From positions 1-64,000 of the forward strand of contig JAUHVK010000001.1 of the NCBI GenBank assembly GCA_030425145.1: 64,000 nucleotides of DNA, written 5' to 3'. The position numbers were made by a program, and so were the translations under genes. This DNA is from Alphaproteobacteria bacterium (GTDB taxonomy: Bacteria > Pseudomonadota > Alphaproteobacteria > Rhodobacterales > Rhodobacteraceae). A model generated the notes under the pieces. That model did no database searches. It saw only the letters and a list, made by a program, of their open reading frames with translations, and had not been told where the DNA came from. Below are positions 9,677-20,844 of the stretch, one piece after another. Every line of letters starts with the position of its first letter. The stretch's first letter is position 1.

Positions 9677-9745
9677 ATGAAAATGCCTTCCGAAAAGGGG
9701 ATCGCGTGCAACCACACGCGTAGACAGTGGAACAGGGACAAATGA
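9677..9745 (+). CDS. Candidate 22-codon leader ORF overlapping the dnaA start
   Basis: ATG at 9677 is preceded by AAGGAGG (9668-9674) at a good spacing, the best ribosome binding site in the whole dnaA region. The frame encodes 22 residues beginning MKMPSEKGIAC and stops with TGA at 9743-9745. That stop overlaps the preferred dnaA ATG at 9742 in the arrangement ATGA, so ribosomes ending here could re-initiate on dnaA. No similarity is recognised and the peptide is polar and basic. It could be a translational coupling device for dnaA or chance. Conservation of frame and Shine-Dalgarno in related genomes would decide. Confidence 0.4.
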   Translation: MKMPSEKGIACNHTRRQWNRDK

Positions 9746-11127
9746 CACAAGACCAGTGGGGATCGATTCGAGATGAGCTGCATCAAACGATGGGGGCCAA
9801 CAGCTTCCAAAGCTGGATCGAACCACTGATTTTTGTCGGCACAGGTGACGGAATCGCCCGTTTCAATGTGCCCACCAACTTCCTTGGCAACTACGTATCG
9901 CAGAACTATGGCGATCTGCTCTTATCCAAAATCACGCGGGTAAACCCAACGGTCCGCCGTATTGTGTTCGACACCGTTACGGCTTCCGCCGAAGCGACGG
10001 CGAAACCGGTGGCGACTCCTGAGGCAGAAAAAGAACCTCTCGCGGCTCCGCAAGTGCAGACCAATGGGTCCACATCTCCGGATAACTTGAACAGCTCCCC
10101 GCTGGACAAGCGGTTCACTTTCGACTCCTTTGTTGTCGGAAAACCGAACGAGTTGGCACATGCTGCGGCGCGCCGCGTTGCCGAAGGCGGCCCGGTAACC
10201 TTCAACCCGCTCTTTCTCTATGGTGGCGTCGGACTTGGCAAAACGCACCTCATGCACGCTATCGCATGGGAGTTGCGCACACGGCATCCGCATCTGAACG
10301 TGCTGAACCTGTCTGCCGAACAGTTCATGTATCGCTTCGTCCAAGCTCTGCGCGACCGCAAGATGATGGACTTCAAAGAATTGTTCCGGTCTGTCGACGT
10401 GCTGATGGTGGACGACGTTCAGTTCATCGCTGGCAAGGACAGTACGCAGGAAGAATTCTTCCACACGTTCAATGCTCTTGTGGACCAACACAAACAGATC
10501 ATCATTTCGGCTGACCGTGCGCCTGACGAAATCAAGGATCTTGAAAATCGAATCCGCTCGCGCCTGCAAAGCGGCCTCGTGGTGGACCTACACCCAACAG
10601 ATTACGAACTGCGCCTCGGCATCCTTCAGTCGAAGTCCGAAATGTATTCGCGGATGTATCCCGGTCTCGAAGTTGAGCGCGGCATCCTCGAATTCCTCGC
10701 GGCGCGCATTGTGAGCAACGTGCGTATCCTCGAAGGCGCGCTTACGCGTTTGTTCGCGTTTGCGTCCTTAGTCGGTAAACCGATCTCGATGGACCTGACA
10801 CAGGAATGCTTGACCGACATCCTGCGCGTGTCAGAACGCAAGGTTTCGATCGAAGAGATCCAGCGTAAGGTGGCAGACCATTACCTCATCCGACATTCCG
10901 ATCTCGTCGGCCCCAAGCGGGTGCGTACATTCGCCCGTCCGCGCCAGATCGCGATGTATCTCTGCAAGCAGTTGACCACACGTTCTTTGCCAGAGATCGG
11001 TCGGCACTTCGGCGGACGCGACCACACGACAGTCATGCATGGTGTCCGCCGGATCGAAGAGCTCAAGAAACAGGACGCGCAGATCGCCGAAGACGTGGAA
11101 TTGCTGCGTCGGTCGCTCGAAGCCTGA
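9742..11127 (+). CDS. dnaA: Chromosomal replication initiator DnaA
   Basis: 461 residues from the ATG at 9742. Domain I (about 1-80) opens MTQDQWGSIRDEL. A variable linker is followed by the AAA+ domain with Walker A GGVGLGKTH (about residues 156-164), Walker B VLMVDDVQFIAGK and the arginine-finger region DRAPDEI. C-terminal domain IV carries the DnaA box-binding signature GGRDHTTVMHG. DnaA melts oriC and regulates genes through TTATCCACA boxes. I prefer ATG 9742 to the in-frame GTG 9727 because the family starts at MTxxQW. An upstream leader ORF overlaps this start. dnaN follows after 154 bp, and the proposed oriC is 45 kb away. Confidence 0.98.
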   Translation: MTQDQWGSIRDELHQTMGANSFQSWIEPLIFVGTGDGIARFNVPTNFLGNYVSQNYGDLLLSKITRVNPTVRRIVFDTVTASAEATAKPVATPEAEKEPLAAPQVQTNGSTSPDNLNSSPLDKRFTFDSFVVGKPNELAHAAARRVAEGGPVTFNPLFLYGGVGLGKTHLMHAIAWELRTRHPHLNVLNLSAEQFMYRFVQALRDRKMMDFKELFRSVDVLMVDDVQFIAGKDSTQEEFFHTFNALVDQHKQIIISADRAPDEIKDLENRIRSRLQSGLVVDLHPTDYELRLGILQSKSEMYSRMYPGLEVERGILEFLAARIVSNVRILEGALTRLFAFASLVGKPISMDLTQECLTDILRVSERKVSIEEIQRKVADHYLIRHSDLVGPKRVRTFARPRQIAMYLCKQLTTRSLPEIGRHFGGRDHTTVMHGVRRIEELKKQDAQIAEDVELLRRSLEA

Positions 11128-11146
11128 GTCCCAGAGACAACAAAAC

Positions 11147-11178
11147 GGGCAGTTGCGTGTCTTACTGCACGCCTGCCC
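11147..11178 (+). other. Hairpin between dnaA and dnaN
   Basis: GGGCAG, TT, GCGTG (11147-11159) can pair with CACGC, CTGCCC (11168-11178) around an 8-nt loop, giving eleven pairs with a two-base bulge. The sequence after it is not T-rich, so it is a weak terminator at best. It may act as a processing or attenuation structure between the dnaA and dnaN parts of the transcript. Confidence 0.45.
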
Positions 11179-11281
11179 TTGACCCTGCGCACAATCCGGC
11201 CAAGAAATTGCAAAACAAAGACTTGGATAGAGACCCTGAAGCGGGTTACTGTCGGCGTCCGGTCAGTCGGGGGATGTACGC

Positions 11282-12400
11282 ATGAAATTCAGCATGGAAC
11301 GCGGAACGCTGCTTAAGGCAGTGGCACAGGCGCAATCCGTTGTCGAACGTCGCAATACTATCCCCATCCTCGCCAACGTTCTGATCGAGGCTGAGGGTGA
11401 CAAGGTCCAATTCCGCGCGACAGACCTCGATATCGAAGTGGTCGATCGCGCTGTCGCACAGGTCGAGCGCGCCGGGGCAACAACAGTTTCTGCCGTAACG
11501 CTGCATGAAATCGTGCGCAAACTGCCGGACGGTGCGTTGGTATCTGTGTCTGAGGACAGCGCCTCGGGGCGACTGACGGTTGAGGCGGGACGCTCGAACT
11601 TCTCTCTGGCCACCCTGCCGAAAGAAGACTTTCCGGTGATGGCCTCGTCAGAATACAGCGCGAATTTCTCGGCTCCTGCTCCAGTCCTGCGCCGCCTGTT
11701 CGATAAGTCCAAGTTTGCAATCTCCACGGAAGAGACCCGGTATTACCTGAACGGCGTCTATATGCACGTTTCCAACAGTGAGGACGGTCAAGTTCTTCGT
11801 TGCGTTGCCACCGATGGCCACCGCCTTGCCCGGATTGACGCCCCGCTGCCGAATGGCGCGGCCGACATGCCCGGCGTGATCGTTCCGCGCAAGACAGTTG
11901 GCGAGTTGCGCAAGCTCCTGGACGACGATGATATGGAGATCGCGGTCTCCGTCTCGGAAACCAAGGTACGATTTGCGACACCGGACATCACCCTGACGTC
12001 CAAGGTCATCGACGGTACGTTCCCTGACTACACACGCGTTATCCCTCAGGGCAACACGCGCCGTCTGGAAGTCGATGCAGCGGAGTTCGCCAAGGCGGTT
12101 GACCGAGTGGCGACTGTGTCGTCTGAACGTTCGCGTGCGGTCAAGATGCAGCTGGACGAAGACCGCTTGATCCTGTCGGTCAACGCGCCTGACAGCGGCG
12201 CTGCTGAGGAAGAGTTGGCTGTAGCCTACGGGGATGATCGGCTCGAGATCGGGTTCAACGCGAAATATCTGCTCGAGATCGCGAGCCAAGTGGACCGTGA
12301 AAACGCTGTGTTCATGTTCAACTCATCCGGTGATCCGACCCTGATGCGCGAAGGAAATGACACCAGCGCCGTCTACGTCGTCATGCCAATGCGGGTGTGA
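11282..12400 (+). CDS. dnaN: DNA polymerase III beta sliding clamp DnaN
   Basis: A 372-residue clamp subunit of normal length. It begins MKFSMERGTLLKAVAQAQ, has the first-domain segment RRNTIPILANVLIEA, the inter-domain motif FAISTEETRYYLNGVYMH (about residues 143-160) and the C-terminal hydrophobic pocket ending VVMPMRV. The last residues form the binding site for polymerase and other clamp clients. The homodimer rings DNA and gives processivity. It belongs to the dnaA-dnaN-recF-gyrB cluster. recF starts 29 bp after its stop. Confidence 0.97.
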   Translation: MKFSMERGTLLKAVAQAQSVVERRNTIPILANVLIEAEGDKVQFRATDLDIEVVDRAVAQVERAGATTVSAVTLHEIVRKLPDGALVSVSEDSASGRLTVEAGRSNFSLATLPKEDFPVMASSEYSANFSAPAPVLRRLFDKSKFAISTEETRYYLNGVYMHVSNSEDGQVLRCVATDGHRLARIDAPLPNGAADMPGVIVPRKTVGELRKLLDDDDMEIAVSVSETKVRFATPDITLTSKVIDGTFPDYTRVIPQGNTRRLEVDAAEFAKAVDRVATVSSERSRAVKMQLDEDRLILSVNAPDSGAAEEELAVAYGDDRLEIGFNAKYLLEIASQVDRENAVFMFNSSGDPTLMREGNDTSAVYVVMPMRV

Positions 12401-12429
12401 TCACCAAGCGCCTGTAAACGGGGGCGCTG

Positions 12430-13539
12430 TTGTCGCTTCATATCAACCGCCTCAGGTTATCTCACTTCCGGTCCCATCTGCATGTGTCGATTGACCCCGA
12501 CCCACGTCCTGTCGTGCTGTTCGGACCAAACGGCGCTGGCAAGACGAATCTGATCGAAGCAGTCTCGCTCTTCTCGCCCGGTCGAGGAATGCGACGTGCG
12601 TCAGCACAGGACATGACCAGACGCCCCGAGGGTCTGGGTTGGAAGGTCAGTGGACTGGTCGAAACTCCCGAGGGTATGCAGGACATCGCGTTCCAATCCG
12701 AGAATGGCGCCCCGCGACAAGTTCGGATCAATGAGAAGCCGGCCGCTCAAACTCGCCTGGGTGAACTTGTCCGTCTGCTATGGCTACTTCCTTCTATGGA
12801 CCGTTTGTGGATCGAGGGAGCGGAGGGACGGCGCAGGTTTCTTGATCGTATGACGCTCAGCTTTTTCCCCGAGCACGGCGATGTTTCGTTGACCTATGAA
12901 AAGGCCATGCGTGAACGCAATCGGCTGCTCAAGGATCAGGTCCGCGATCCGATGTGGTACAAGGCGCTGGAAGCGCAGATGGCCCAGTCCGGCGCAACCA
13001 TTCATGCGAACCGACTGCGGGCATTGGAGCGAATCTCCGCAGCGCAGGATCAGGCGAGCACCCAGTTTCCGGCAGCAGAACTCGACCTAATCCAGACCGA
13101 AGGCGAAATGCCGGAAACGGAAGCCGATCTGCGCGCCGCTTTTGAAGAGAGCCGTTTCCGCGACCTTGCAGCAGGCCGTACGCTGGTCGGTCCCCACCGC
13201 GCTGACTTGTATGGTGTCTTTGCCGCCAAAGGCGTTCCCGCGTCTGACAGCTCTACCGGCGAACAGAAAGCTCTGCTCATCTCGCTCGTGCTGTCCAATG
13301 CCCGCGCCTTGGTCGAGGATTTCGGAGCGCCACCAATCGTACTGCTCGACGAGGTAGCAGCACATTTGGATGCTGGTCGGCGGGCGGCGCTATACGACGA
13401 AATCTGCGCACTCGGGGCACAGGCTTGGATGACGGGAACGGGTCCTGAGCTCTTTACGGAATTGGGCGACCGGGCACAGTATTACGAAGTCACGGAAACC
13501 GAGCAAGGGACTGTCGTCGAGCCGCGTTCCGCCCCTTGA
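12430..13539 (+). CDS. recF: DNA replication and repair protein RecF
   Basis: A 369-residue SMC-like ATPase. Walker A is LFGPNGAGKTNLIEAVS (about residues 30-46), the ABC-type signature region is SSTGEQKALLISLVLSNA (about 275-292), and Walker B with the following D-loop is VLLDEVAAHLDAGRR. It loads RecA at single-strand gaps together with RecO and RecR. The start chosen is TTG at 12430, which gives MSLHINRLRLSHFRSH, the normal RecF opening; there is no in-frame ATG nearby. The gene lies between dnaN and gyrB, as in many bacteria. gyrB has its own promoter downstream. Confidence 0.95.
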   Translation: MSLHINRLRLSHFRSHLHVSIDPDPRPVVLFGPNGAGKTNLIEAVSLFSPGRGMRRASAQDMTRRPEGLGWKVSGLVETPEGMQDIAFQSENGAPRQVRINEKPAAQTRLGELVRLLWLLPSMDRLWIEGAEGRRRFLDRMTLSFFPEHGDVSLTYEKAMRERNRLLKDQVRDPMWYKALEAQMAQSGATIHANRLRALERISAAQDQASTQFPAAELDLIQTEGEMPETEADLRAAFEESRFRDLAAGRTLVGPHRADLYGVFAAKGVPASDSSTGEQKALLISLVLSNARALVEDFGAPPIVLLDEVAAHLDAGRRAALYDEICALGAQAWMTGTGPELFTELGDRAQYYEVTETEQGTVVEPRSAP

Positions 13540-13559
13540 CAATTCGTCCGCTCCTGAAT

Positions 13560-13568
13560 TGTGGATAC
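13560..13568 (-). promoter_or_regulatory. DnaA box upstream of the gyrB promoter
   Basis: TGTGGATAC, read on the minus strand as GTATCCACA, matches the DnaA box TTATCCACA at 8 of 9 positions. It lies 22 bp before the -35 hexamer of the gyrB promoter, a plausible place for DnaA to act on gyrB transcription. Function is inferred. Confidence 0.5.
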
Positions 13569-13574
13569 CCCTAA

Positions 13575-16064
<2,490 letters not shown>

Positions 16065-16094
16065 CGGGATCGGGTTGGCTGTGCCAATTTGATT

Positions 16095-16118
16095 GTTTGG
16101 GGGACCAGTCCCCCAAAC
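16095..16118. repeat. GTTTGGGGGAC-CA-GTCCCCCAAAC palindrome after gyrB
   Basis: A perfect 11-bp inverted repeat with a two-base centre starts 31 bp after the gyrB stop. A run of six T follows only about 10 bases later (16128-16133), so it may end transcription, but imperfectly. From memory this palindrome recurs behind genes in many Roseobacter genomes. Only one copy is evident in this window. Confidence 0.7.
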
Positions 16119-16231
16119 GCCCTGAGGTTTTTTCTCCCAAAGAAACCCTGTTTCGTAGTGCGTTTCGGGTCTGGTGGATCAGTGATGACGGTCCTACCAT
16201 CCCGCAACAGAGCAGAACGAGGGAGGACGCG

Positions 16232-17461
16232 ATGGATCTGGGCGTATCGGATCGCGTGCGCACGCTGATAGAACAGGTGCGCAGCATGGTTGAAACCGAG
16301 ATTGCACCGCTGGATGGTGAATTCCACGACGAAGTTGGCAAACACCCGTCAGGAGACCGGTTCCAGCACACGGAGCGCCAACTCGAGATCCTCGAAGGTT
16401 TGAAGGCCAAAGCCAAGGAGCGCGGCCTTTGGAATTTCTGGCTTACCGACAGCGACAAAGGTCATGGCCTGACCACTGTCGAATACGCTTATATCGCTGA
16501 AGAAATGGGCAAGGTGCATCTTGCCGCCGAAGTCTTCAACTGCAACGCGCCTGACACCGGCAACATGGAAGTGCTGGAACGGTACGGCGAGCAGTGGATG
16601 AAAGACCGCTGGCTGACACGGTTGCTCGATGGCGAAATCCGATCCGCCTATGTGATGACGGAACCCGACGTGGCGTCCTCCGACGCCGCCCAGCTTGCGT
16701 TCGAGGCAAAACGCGACGGTGATGACTGGGTCCTGAATGGTGAGAAATACTGGATCTCCGGTGCAGGAGACCCGCGCTGCGAGCTTTATATCCTGATGGC
16801 TTGCACCGCACCCGACGCCGCCAAGCACAGTCGCCATACGATGTTTGTGATGGATGCAGACACAACGGGCATCGAAGTTCTGCGCCCCATGCATGTCTTC
16901 GGACAGGATGACGCACCCCATGGTCATATGCACCTGCGTTTCACGAATGTACGTGTGCCTGCCAAGAACATCGTGCTGGGCGAAGGGCGCGGGTTCGAAG
17001 TGGCTCAGGGGCGGCTTGGGCCGGGACGCATCCACCATTGTATGCGGTCCATTGGCTTGGCGGAGAAGGCATTGGAGCTCATGTGCCGGCGTGGCTTGCA
17101 CCGTGAGGCGTTTGGCAAGCCGCTGGTGGAGCTGGGGGCCAATTACGACATTATCGCCAATGCCCGCATGGAGATCGAACAGGCGCGCCTGCTGTGCCTT
17201 AAGGCGGCGTGGATGATGGACACCCAAGGCACGCGTGCTGCGCAACCCTGGATCAGTCAGATCAAGGTGGTGGCGCCTCTTATGTCGCTCAAGGTGGTGG
17301 ATGAAGCGATGCAGCTCTATGGCGGCAGCGGAATCAGCCAGGACACGCCATTGTGGCGCATGTGGACCCATCTGCGCACCCTGCGCTTTGCTGACGGCCC
17401 TGATGCAGTGCACCGCCGTCAGGTCGCGCGCGCCGAACTGCGCAAATACACAAACGGATGA
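16232..17461 (+). CDS. Acyl-CoA dehydrogenase (ACAD10/11-like)
   Basis: 409 residues from ATG 16232, preceded by GGGAGG; the longer in-frame opening at 16097 is rejected because it runs through the gyrB-trailing palindrome. The ACAD fold is clear: AYVMTEPDVASSDA (about residues 131-144), WVLNGEKYWISGAGDP for flavin contacts, GRGFEVAQGRLGPGRIHHCMR, and YGGSGISQDTPLWRMW near the C-terminus. The closest layout is the ACAD10/11 group, which handles branched or 4-hydroxy acyl-CoAs. Its last 4 nt overlap the phosphotransferase gene downstream; in vertebrate ACAD10/11 the two activities are fused, so a joint function is likely (inference). Confidence 0.9.
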   Translation: MDLGVSDRVRTLIEQVRSMVETEIAPLDGEFHDEVGKHPSGDRFQHTERQLEILEGLKAKAKERGLWNFWLTDSDKGHGLTTVEYAYIAEEMGKVHLAAEVFNCNAPDTGNMEVLERYGEQWMKDRWLTRLLDGEIRSAYVMTEPDVASSDAAQLAFEAKRDGDDWVLNGEKYWISGAGDPRCELYILMACTAPDAAKHSRHTMFVMDADTTGIEVLRPMHVFGQDDAPHGHMHLRFTNVRVPAKNIVLGEGRGFEVAQGRLGPGRIHHCMRSIGLAEKALELMCRRGLHREAFGKPLVELGANYDIIANARMEIEQARLLCLKAAWMMDTQGTRAAQPWISQIKVVAPLMSLKVVDEAMQLYGGSGISQDTPLWRMWTHLRTLRFADGPDAVHRRQVARAELRKYTNG

Positions 17462-18480
17462 GCGCGCCGTTCGACACCGGCGCTGTCGAAATCTGGATGG
17501 CAGCGCATGTTCCCGGATTCCGCGGGCCGATCTCGGTTGAGAAATTCGCAACCGGCCAATCCAACCCGACCTTCAAATTGACAGCTACATCGGGGGCGTA
17601 TGTGCTGCGGCGCAAGCCACCCGGACAGCTTTTGAAATCCGCGCATGCCGTCGACCGCGAATTCCGGGTCCAGCGGGCCTTGGCGAAGACAGATGTCCCT
17701 GTGGCCCGCATGCATGCCTTATGCGAGGACGAGTCAGTGATCGGCTCGATGTTCTACGTGATGGATCACGTGGACGGCCGAACCTTTGTGGATCCCCGAC
17801 TGCCCAGTGTCCCTGCAGAGGAACGCGCGGCGATTCTTGACGACATGAACCGTGTGCTCGCGGCGATCCATTCTGTCAATCTGGGCACGACGGGCCTTGG
17901 CGACTACGGACCGCAGGGCAACTACTACCAGCGACAGATCGACCGCTGGACCAAGCAGTACCGCGCCAGTGAAACGGAAACGGTGCCCGATATGGATGCC
18001 TTGATCGACTGGCTTCAACGCAACGTGCCCGACGATGATGGCCGGGTGACGCTGGTTCACGGGGATTACCGCATCGACAACCTGCTCTTTGCCAAGAACG
18101 GGACAGAATGCGTTGCGGTTCTGGATTGGGAACTTTCGACGCTCGGCCACCCCTATGCCGATCTTGCCGCGGTGATCATGCAGTGGGCCTTGCCTCCCGG
18201 CGAAGTTGGACGGGGACTGAAAGGCGTGGATCGCAAAGCGCTTGGGCTGCCATCTGACCAAGCCTTTATTGATACCTATTGTGCCCGCACCGGGATTGGG
18301 GGGATCGACCGCTTCGGATTCTACCTCGCGTTCTGCTTTTTCCGGATGGCGTCGATCCTTCAAGGCGTCAAACGCCGCGCGCTCGATGGCAATGCGTCCA
18401 ATCCCGAACGTGCACTTGAATTGGGTGCATTCGTTCCAGCCTTCGCCGAAGGCGGGCTTTCGGCGGCCAAAACCGCATAG
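17458..18480 (+). CDS. APH-family phosphotransferase paired with acyl-CoA dehydrogenase
   Basis: A 340-residue kinase-fold protein of the aminoglycoside phosphotransferase/choline kinase superfamily. Visible parts are the glycine-poor nucleotide loop FATGQSNPTFKL (about residues 25-36), the lysine in VLRRKPPGQLL, the Brenner-type catalytic loop LVHGDYRIDNLLF (about 199-211) and the metal-binding VLDWELSTLGHPYADLA. It is not an antibiotic resistance gene by context: it overlaps the ACAD gene by ATGA. Bacterial pairs of this type (LvaA/LvaC of levulinate catabolism) and ACAD10/11 phosphorylate 4-hydroxyacyl-CoA before its isomerisation. That substrate is inferred here, not shown. Confidence 0.88.
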   Translation: MSAPFDTGAVEIWMAAHVPGFRGPISVEKFATGQSNPTFKLTATSGAYVLRRKPPGQLLKSAHAVDREFRVQRALAKTDVPVARMHALCEDESVIGSMFYVMDHVDGRTFVDPRLPSVPAEERAAILDDMNRVLAAIHSVNLGTTGLGDYGPQGNYYQRQIDRWTKQYRASETETVPDMDALIDWLQRNVPDDDGRVTLVHGDYRIDNLLFAKNGTECVAVLDWELSTLGHPYADLAAVIMQWALPPGEVGRGLKGVDRKALGLPSDQAFIDTYCARTGIGGIDRFGFYLAFCFFRMASILQGVKRRALDGNASNPERALELGAFVPAFAEGGLSAAKTA

Positions 18481-18499
18481 GCGACAGGTTTGGAGAAAT

Positions 18500-18576
18500 T
18501 GGTCGGGCTGAGAGGATTCGAACCTCCGACCCCCTGCTCCCGAAGCAGGTGCGCTACCAGGCTGCGCTACAGCCCG
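18500..18576 (-). tRNA. tRNA-Pro (anticodon CGG)
   Basis: A 77-nt cloverleaf on the minus strand. The acceptor stem CGGGCTG pairs with CAGCCCG, the discriminator is A, and CCA is encoded (18502-18500). The D arm contains AGCCTGGTAGCGC, the anticodon stem-loop is CCTGC-TTCGGGA-GCAGG with anticodon CGG, and the T arm has GGTTCGAATCC. The unusual C1 start is normal for proline tRNA. It reads proline CCG codons. It lies between the phosphotransferase gene and a convergent exporter gene; no integrase or attachment repeat is seen beside it. Confidence 0.97.
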
Positions 18577-18663
18577 ACCGTGCCCGGGGAACTACTGCCA
18601 GCGTGCGGATTTGACAAGCCTTGATTTGGCAAAAGCACTGCTGAATTTGCGATGAAGGCAAAA

Positions 18664-19644
18664 CTAATCGCGGCCACCGCTGTTCATGGGCTCATCCCGA
18701 AACCGACCCGAGCGCATGATGTCGCCAAGACGGGGCATGGACGGCGTTGCAAACCGGGTTCGGGTGCGCAGAACCGGAGTTGTTTTTGAAGCGCCGCCTC
18801 GGCTTTCGCGGAAGACGATATAGAGGCCGGATGCGATGATGATGGCGGCACCGACAGCGGTGTAGACATCCGTGGTCTCGCCAAAAAACAGAAGGCCGAA
18901 ACCGGTAGCCCAGAGAATCTGCGAATACTGCATAGGCGCGACGATCGCCGCCTCACCTGTCCGATAGGCGGTGATGATGATGCGACCCGCGATCCATGCC
19001 ATGATCGAGATGATTGCAAGCATCCCGAGATGTTCGACCGGCATCGGTTCATAAACAAACGCCAGTGCCAATCCCATCACCACGAAGTTGGCGACCATCG
19101 GGTACAACAGCATCACAACAGTTCGCTCTTCTGCTCCGATCTTGCGCACAACGATCGACGCAAAAGCGCCTCCGAACGCTGCCAGAATCGCGGCGAGGTG
19201 GCCAAGGTTCAGCGCGGTGGAACCCGGCCGCAACACAACCATCACCCCGACCAAGCCCACGAGCACCGCCATCCAACGCCGAAGTCTGACGGTTTCCCCG
19301 AGGATCGGGATCGATAGAACGGTGATGATGAGAGGTGTTGCGAAGAGAATTGCGTAAGTCTGGGTCAGTGGGAGAACCGAAAACGCATAGAACGCTGAAA
19401 CCCCAGTGACGACAGCGGCAACGGTCCGTATGGCCATCCACCAAGGATGCACCGGAACCAGCGTACCCGGAGTAGCATCGCGCATCAGCATAATCGTGGC
19501 GAGCGGAAAGCTCAGCAGAACACTGAAGAATACGATCTGGATCGGTGAATAATTTGCACCGAGAATTTTGATGAATACGTCGTGACTCGAGTAGAGACCA
19601 AAGGCAACCAGGGCCAGCACAGCGCCTTTGACATTCGAAGACAT
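18664..19644 (-). CDS. DMT-superfamily (EamA) transporter
   Basis: A 326-residue membrane protein with ten predicted transmembrane helices in two EamA repeats (about residues 5-140 and 150-285). Typical DMT features are the start MSSNVKGAVLALVAFGLYSS, the segment GVSAFYAFSVLPLTQ and the second-repeat end LLFFGETTDVYTAVGAAIIIASGLYIVFRE (quoted only as landmarks around 255-285). A soluble basic tail of about 40 residues follows. The family exports metabolites or amino acids. The substrate cannot be told; the neighbour leuB may be coincidental. Confidence 0.85.
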   Translation of the reverse strand: MSSNVKGAVLALVAFGLYSSHDVFIKILGANYSPIQIVFFSVLLSFPLATIMLMRDATPGTLVPVHPWWMAIRTVAAVVTGVSAFYAFSVLPLTQTYAILFATPLIITVLSIPILGETVRLRRWMAVLVGLVGVMVVLRPGSTALNLGHLAAILAAFGGAFASIVVRKIGAEERTVVMLLYPMVANFVVMGLALAFVYEPMPVEHLGMLAIISIMAWIAGRIIITAYRTGEAAIVAPMQYSQILWATGFGLLFFGETTDVYTAVGAAIIIASGLYIVFRESRGGASKTTPVLRTRTRFATPSMPRLGDIMRSGRFRDEPMNSGGRD

Positions 19645-19665
19645 GGCTGGCCCCTTTACCTGGAG

Positions 19666-20775
19666 TTACAGGCTCGCGTCTAGTGCAGCGACGATGGCAT
19701 CGCCCATTTCAGACGTGGACATCGGTGTGCCGCCTTCCGGACCCATCAGATCAGCAGTCCGGGCGCCGTCAGCGAGCACTTTCTCAATCGCAGCTTCAAG
19801 GCGTGCGGCCTCGTCACCCTGATCGAAGCTGTAGCGCAACGCCATCGCGAAGCTGAGGATACATGCGATCGGGTTCGCCTTGCCCTGCCCTGCAATGTCC
19901 GGTGCAGAACCGTGCACGGGTTCGTAAAGTGCTTTGGGACGGCCGTTTGCCATTGGTGCGCCAAGCGACGCCGACGGCAACATGCCAAGGCTGCCGGTGA
20001 GCATGGCAGCAGCGTCCGACAGAAGATCGCCGAACAGATTGTCGGTCACAATCACATCAAACTGCTTGGGCCAGCGGCACAGCTGCATAGCACCGGCGTC
20101 GGCATACATGTGCGACAGCTCGACATCCGGGTAATCCTCGTCATGCACTTTCTGTACGACTTCGCGCCAGAGAATGCCCGACTCCATCACGTTGGCCTTC
20201 TCCATGGAACACACCTTGTTCCCGCGGCGGCGCGCCAGTTCGAAAGCAGAACGCGCAACGCGGTCGATCTCGGATTCGGTGTAACGCTGGGTGTTGATGC
20301 CAACACGCTCATTGCCTTCCTCGAAGATGCCGCGCGGTTCACCAAAGTAGATACCGGACGTCAATTCACGCACGATCATGATGTCGAGCCCGGCAACAAC
20401 GTCTTTCTTGAGCGACGAGAAGTCGGCAAGCGCGTCGAAACACTGAGCAGGGCGAAGGTTCGCAAAAAGATCCATCTCTTTGCGCAAGCGCAGCAGGCCG
20501 CGTTCCGGTTTCACGCTGAAATCAAGGCTGTCATATTTGGGGCCGCCAACAGCACCCAACAGCACGGCATCAACTTCCTGAGCCTTCGCCATCGTGTCGT
20601 CGTGGAGCGGCGTGCCGTGTTTGTCGTAGGCGGCACCACCGACAAGGTCTTCGCTCACATCAAACGCCAGATCTCGCTTGGCTCCGTACCAATCGATAAT
20701 CTTGCGCACCTCGGCCATAACTTCGGGGCCAATCCCGTCGCCGGGCAGTATCAAAAGCGAAGCGTTGCTCATCAT
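19666..20775 (-). CDS. leuB: 3-isopropylmalate dehydrogenase
   Basis: A 369-residue NAD-dependent beta-decarboxylating dehydrogenase of normal length. Landmarks are [13 protein letters not shown] at the N-terminus, [15 protein letters not shown] (about 96-110) with the isopropylmalate-contacting residues, [15 protein letters not shown], the metal-site region [15 protein letters not shown], and the NAD loop [20 protein letters not shown]. It performs the third step of leucine synthesis, oxidising 3-isopropylmalate. Two adjacent ATG codons (20775 and 20772) follow AAGGA; the second has the better spacing. leuC and leuD lie 2-4 kb upstream on the same strand, separated by two unrelated genes. 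Confidence 0.97.
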   Translation of the reverse strand: MMSNASLLILPGDGIGPEVMAEVRKIIDWYGAKRDLAFDVSEDLVGGAAYDKHGTPLHDDTMAKAQEVDAVLLGAVGGPKYDSLDFSVKPERGLLRLRKEMDLFANLRPAQCFDALADFSSLKKDVVAGLDIMIVRELTSGIYFGEPRGIFEEGNERVGINTQRYTESEIDRVARSAFELARRRGNKVCSMEKANVMESGILWREVVQKVHDEDYPDVELSHMYADAGAMQLCRWPKQFDVIVTDNLFGDLLSDAAAMLTGSLGMLPSASLGAPMANGRPKALYEPVHGSAPDIAGQGKANPIACILSFAMALRYSFDQGDEAARLEAAIEKVLADGARTADLMGPEGGTPMSTSEMGDAIVAALDASL

Positions 20776-20844
20776 GGGTTCCTTTGATCAACTGGATTGT
20801 GCTTCGCGTAGACCCGCAAGGCTCCATGGTCAAGGCAAGGCCGC

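Noticed and set aside
9508-9826. Minus-strand frames of 84 and 100 codons upstream of dnaA
   Set aside because: They overlap the dnaA start and the leader ORF, and show neither a ribosome site nor a family match.
17458-18480. Aminoglycoside resistance gene
   Set aside because: The fold is shared, but the overlap with an acyl-CoA dehydrogenase gene and the sequence type point to acyl metabolism.
19912-20787. 291-codon frame antisense to leuB
   Set aside because: leuB has all family motifs; the antisense frame is a by-product of codon bias.
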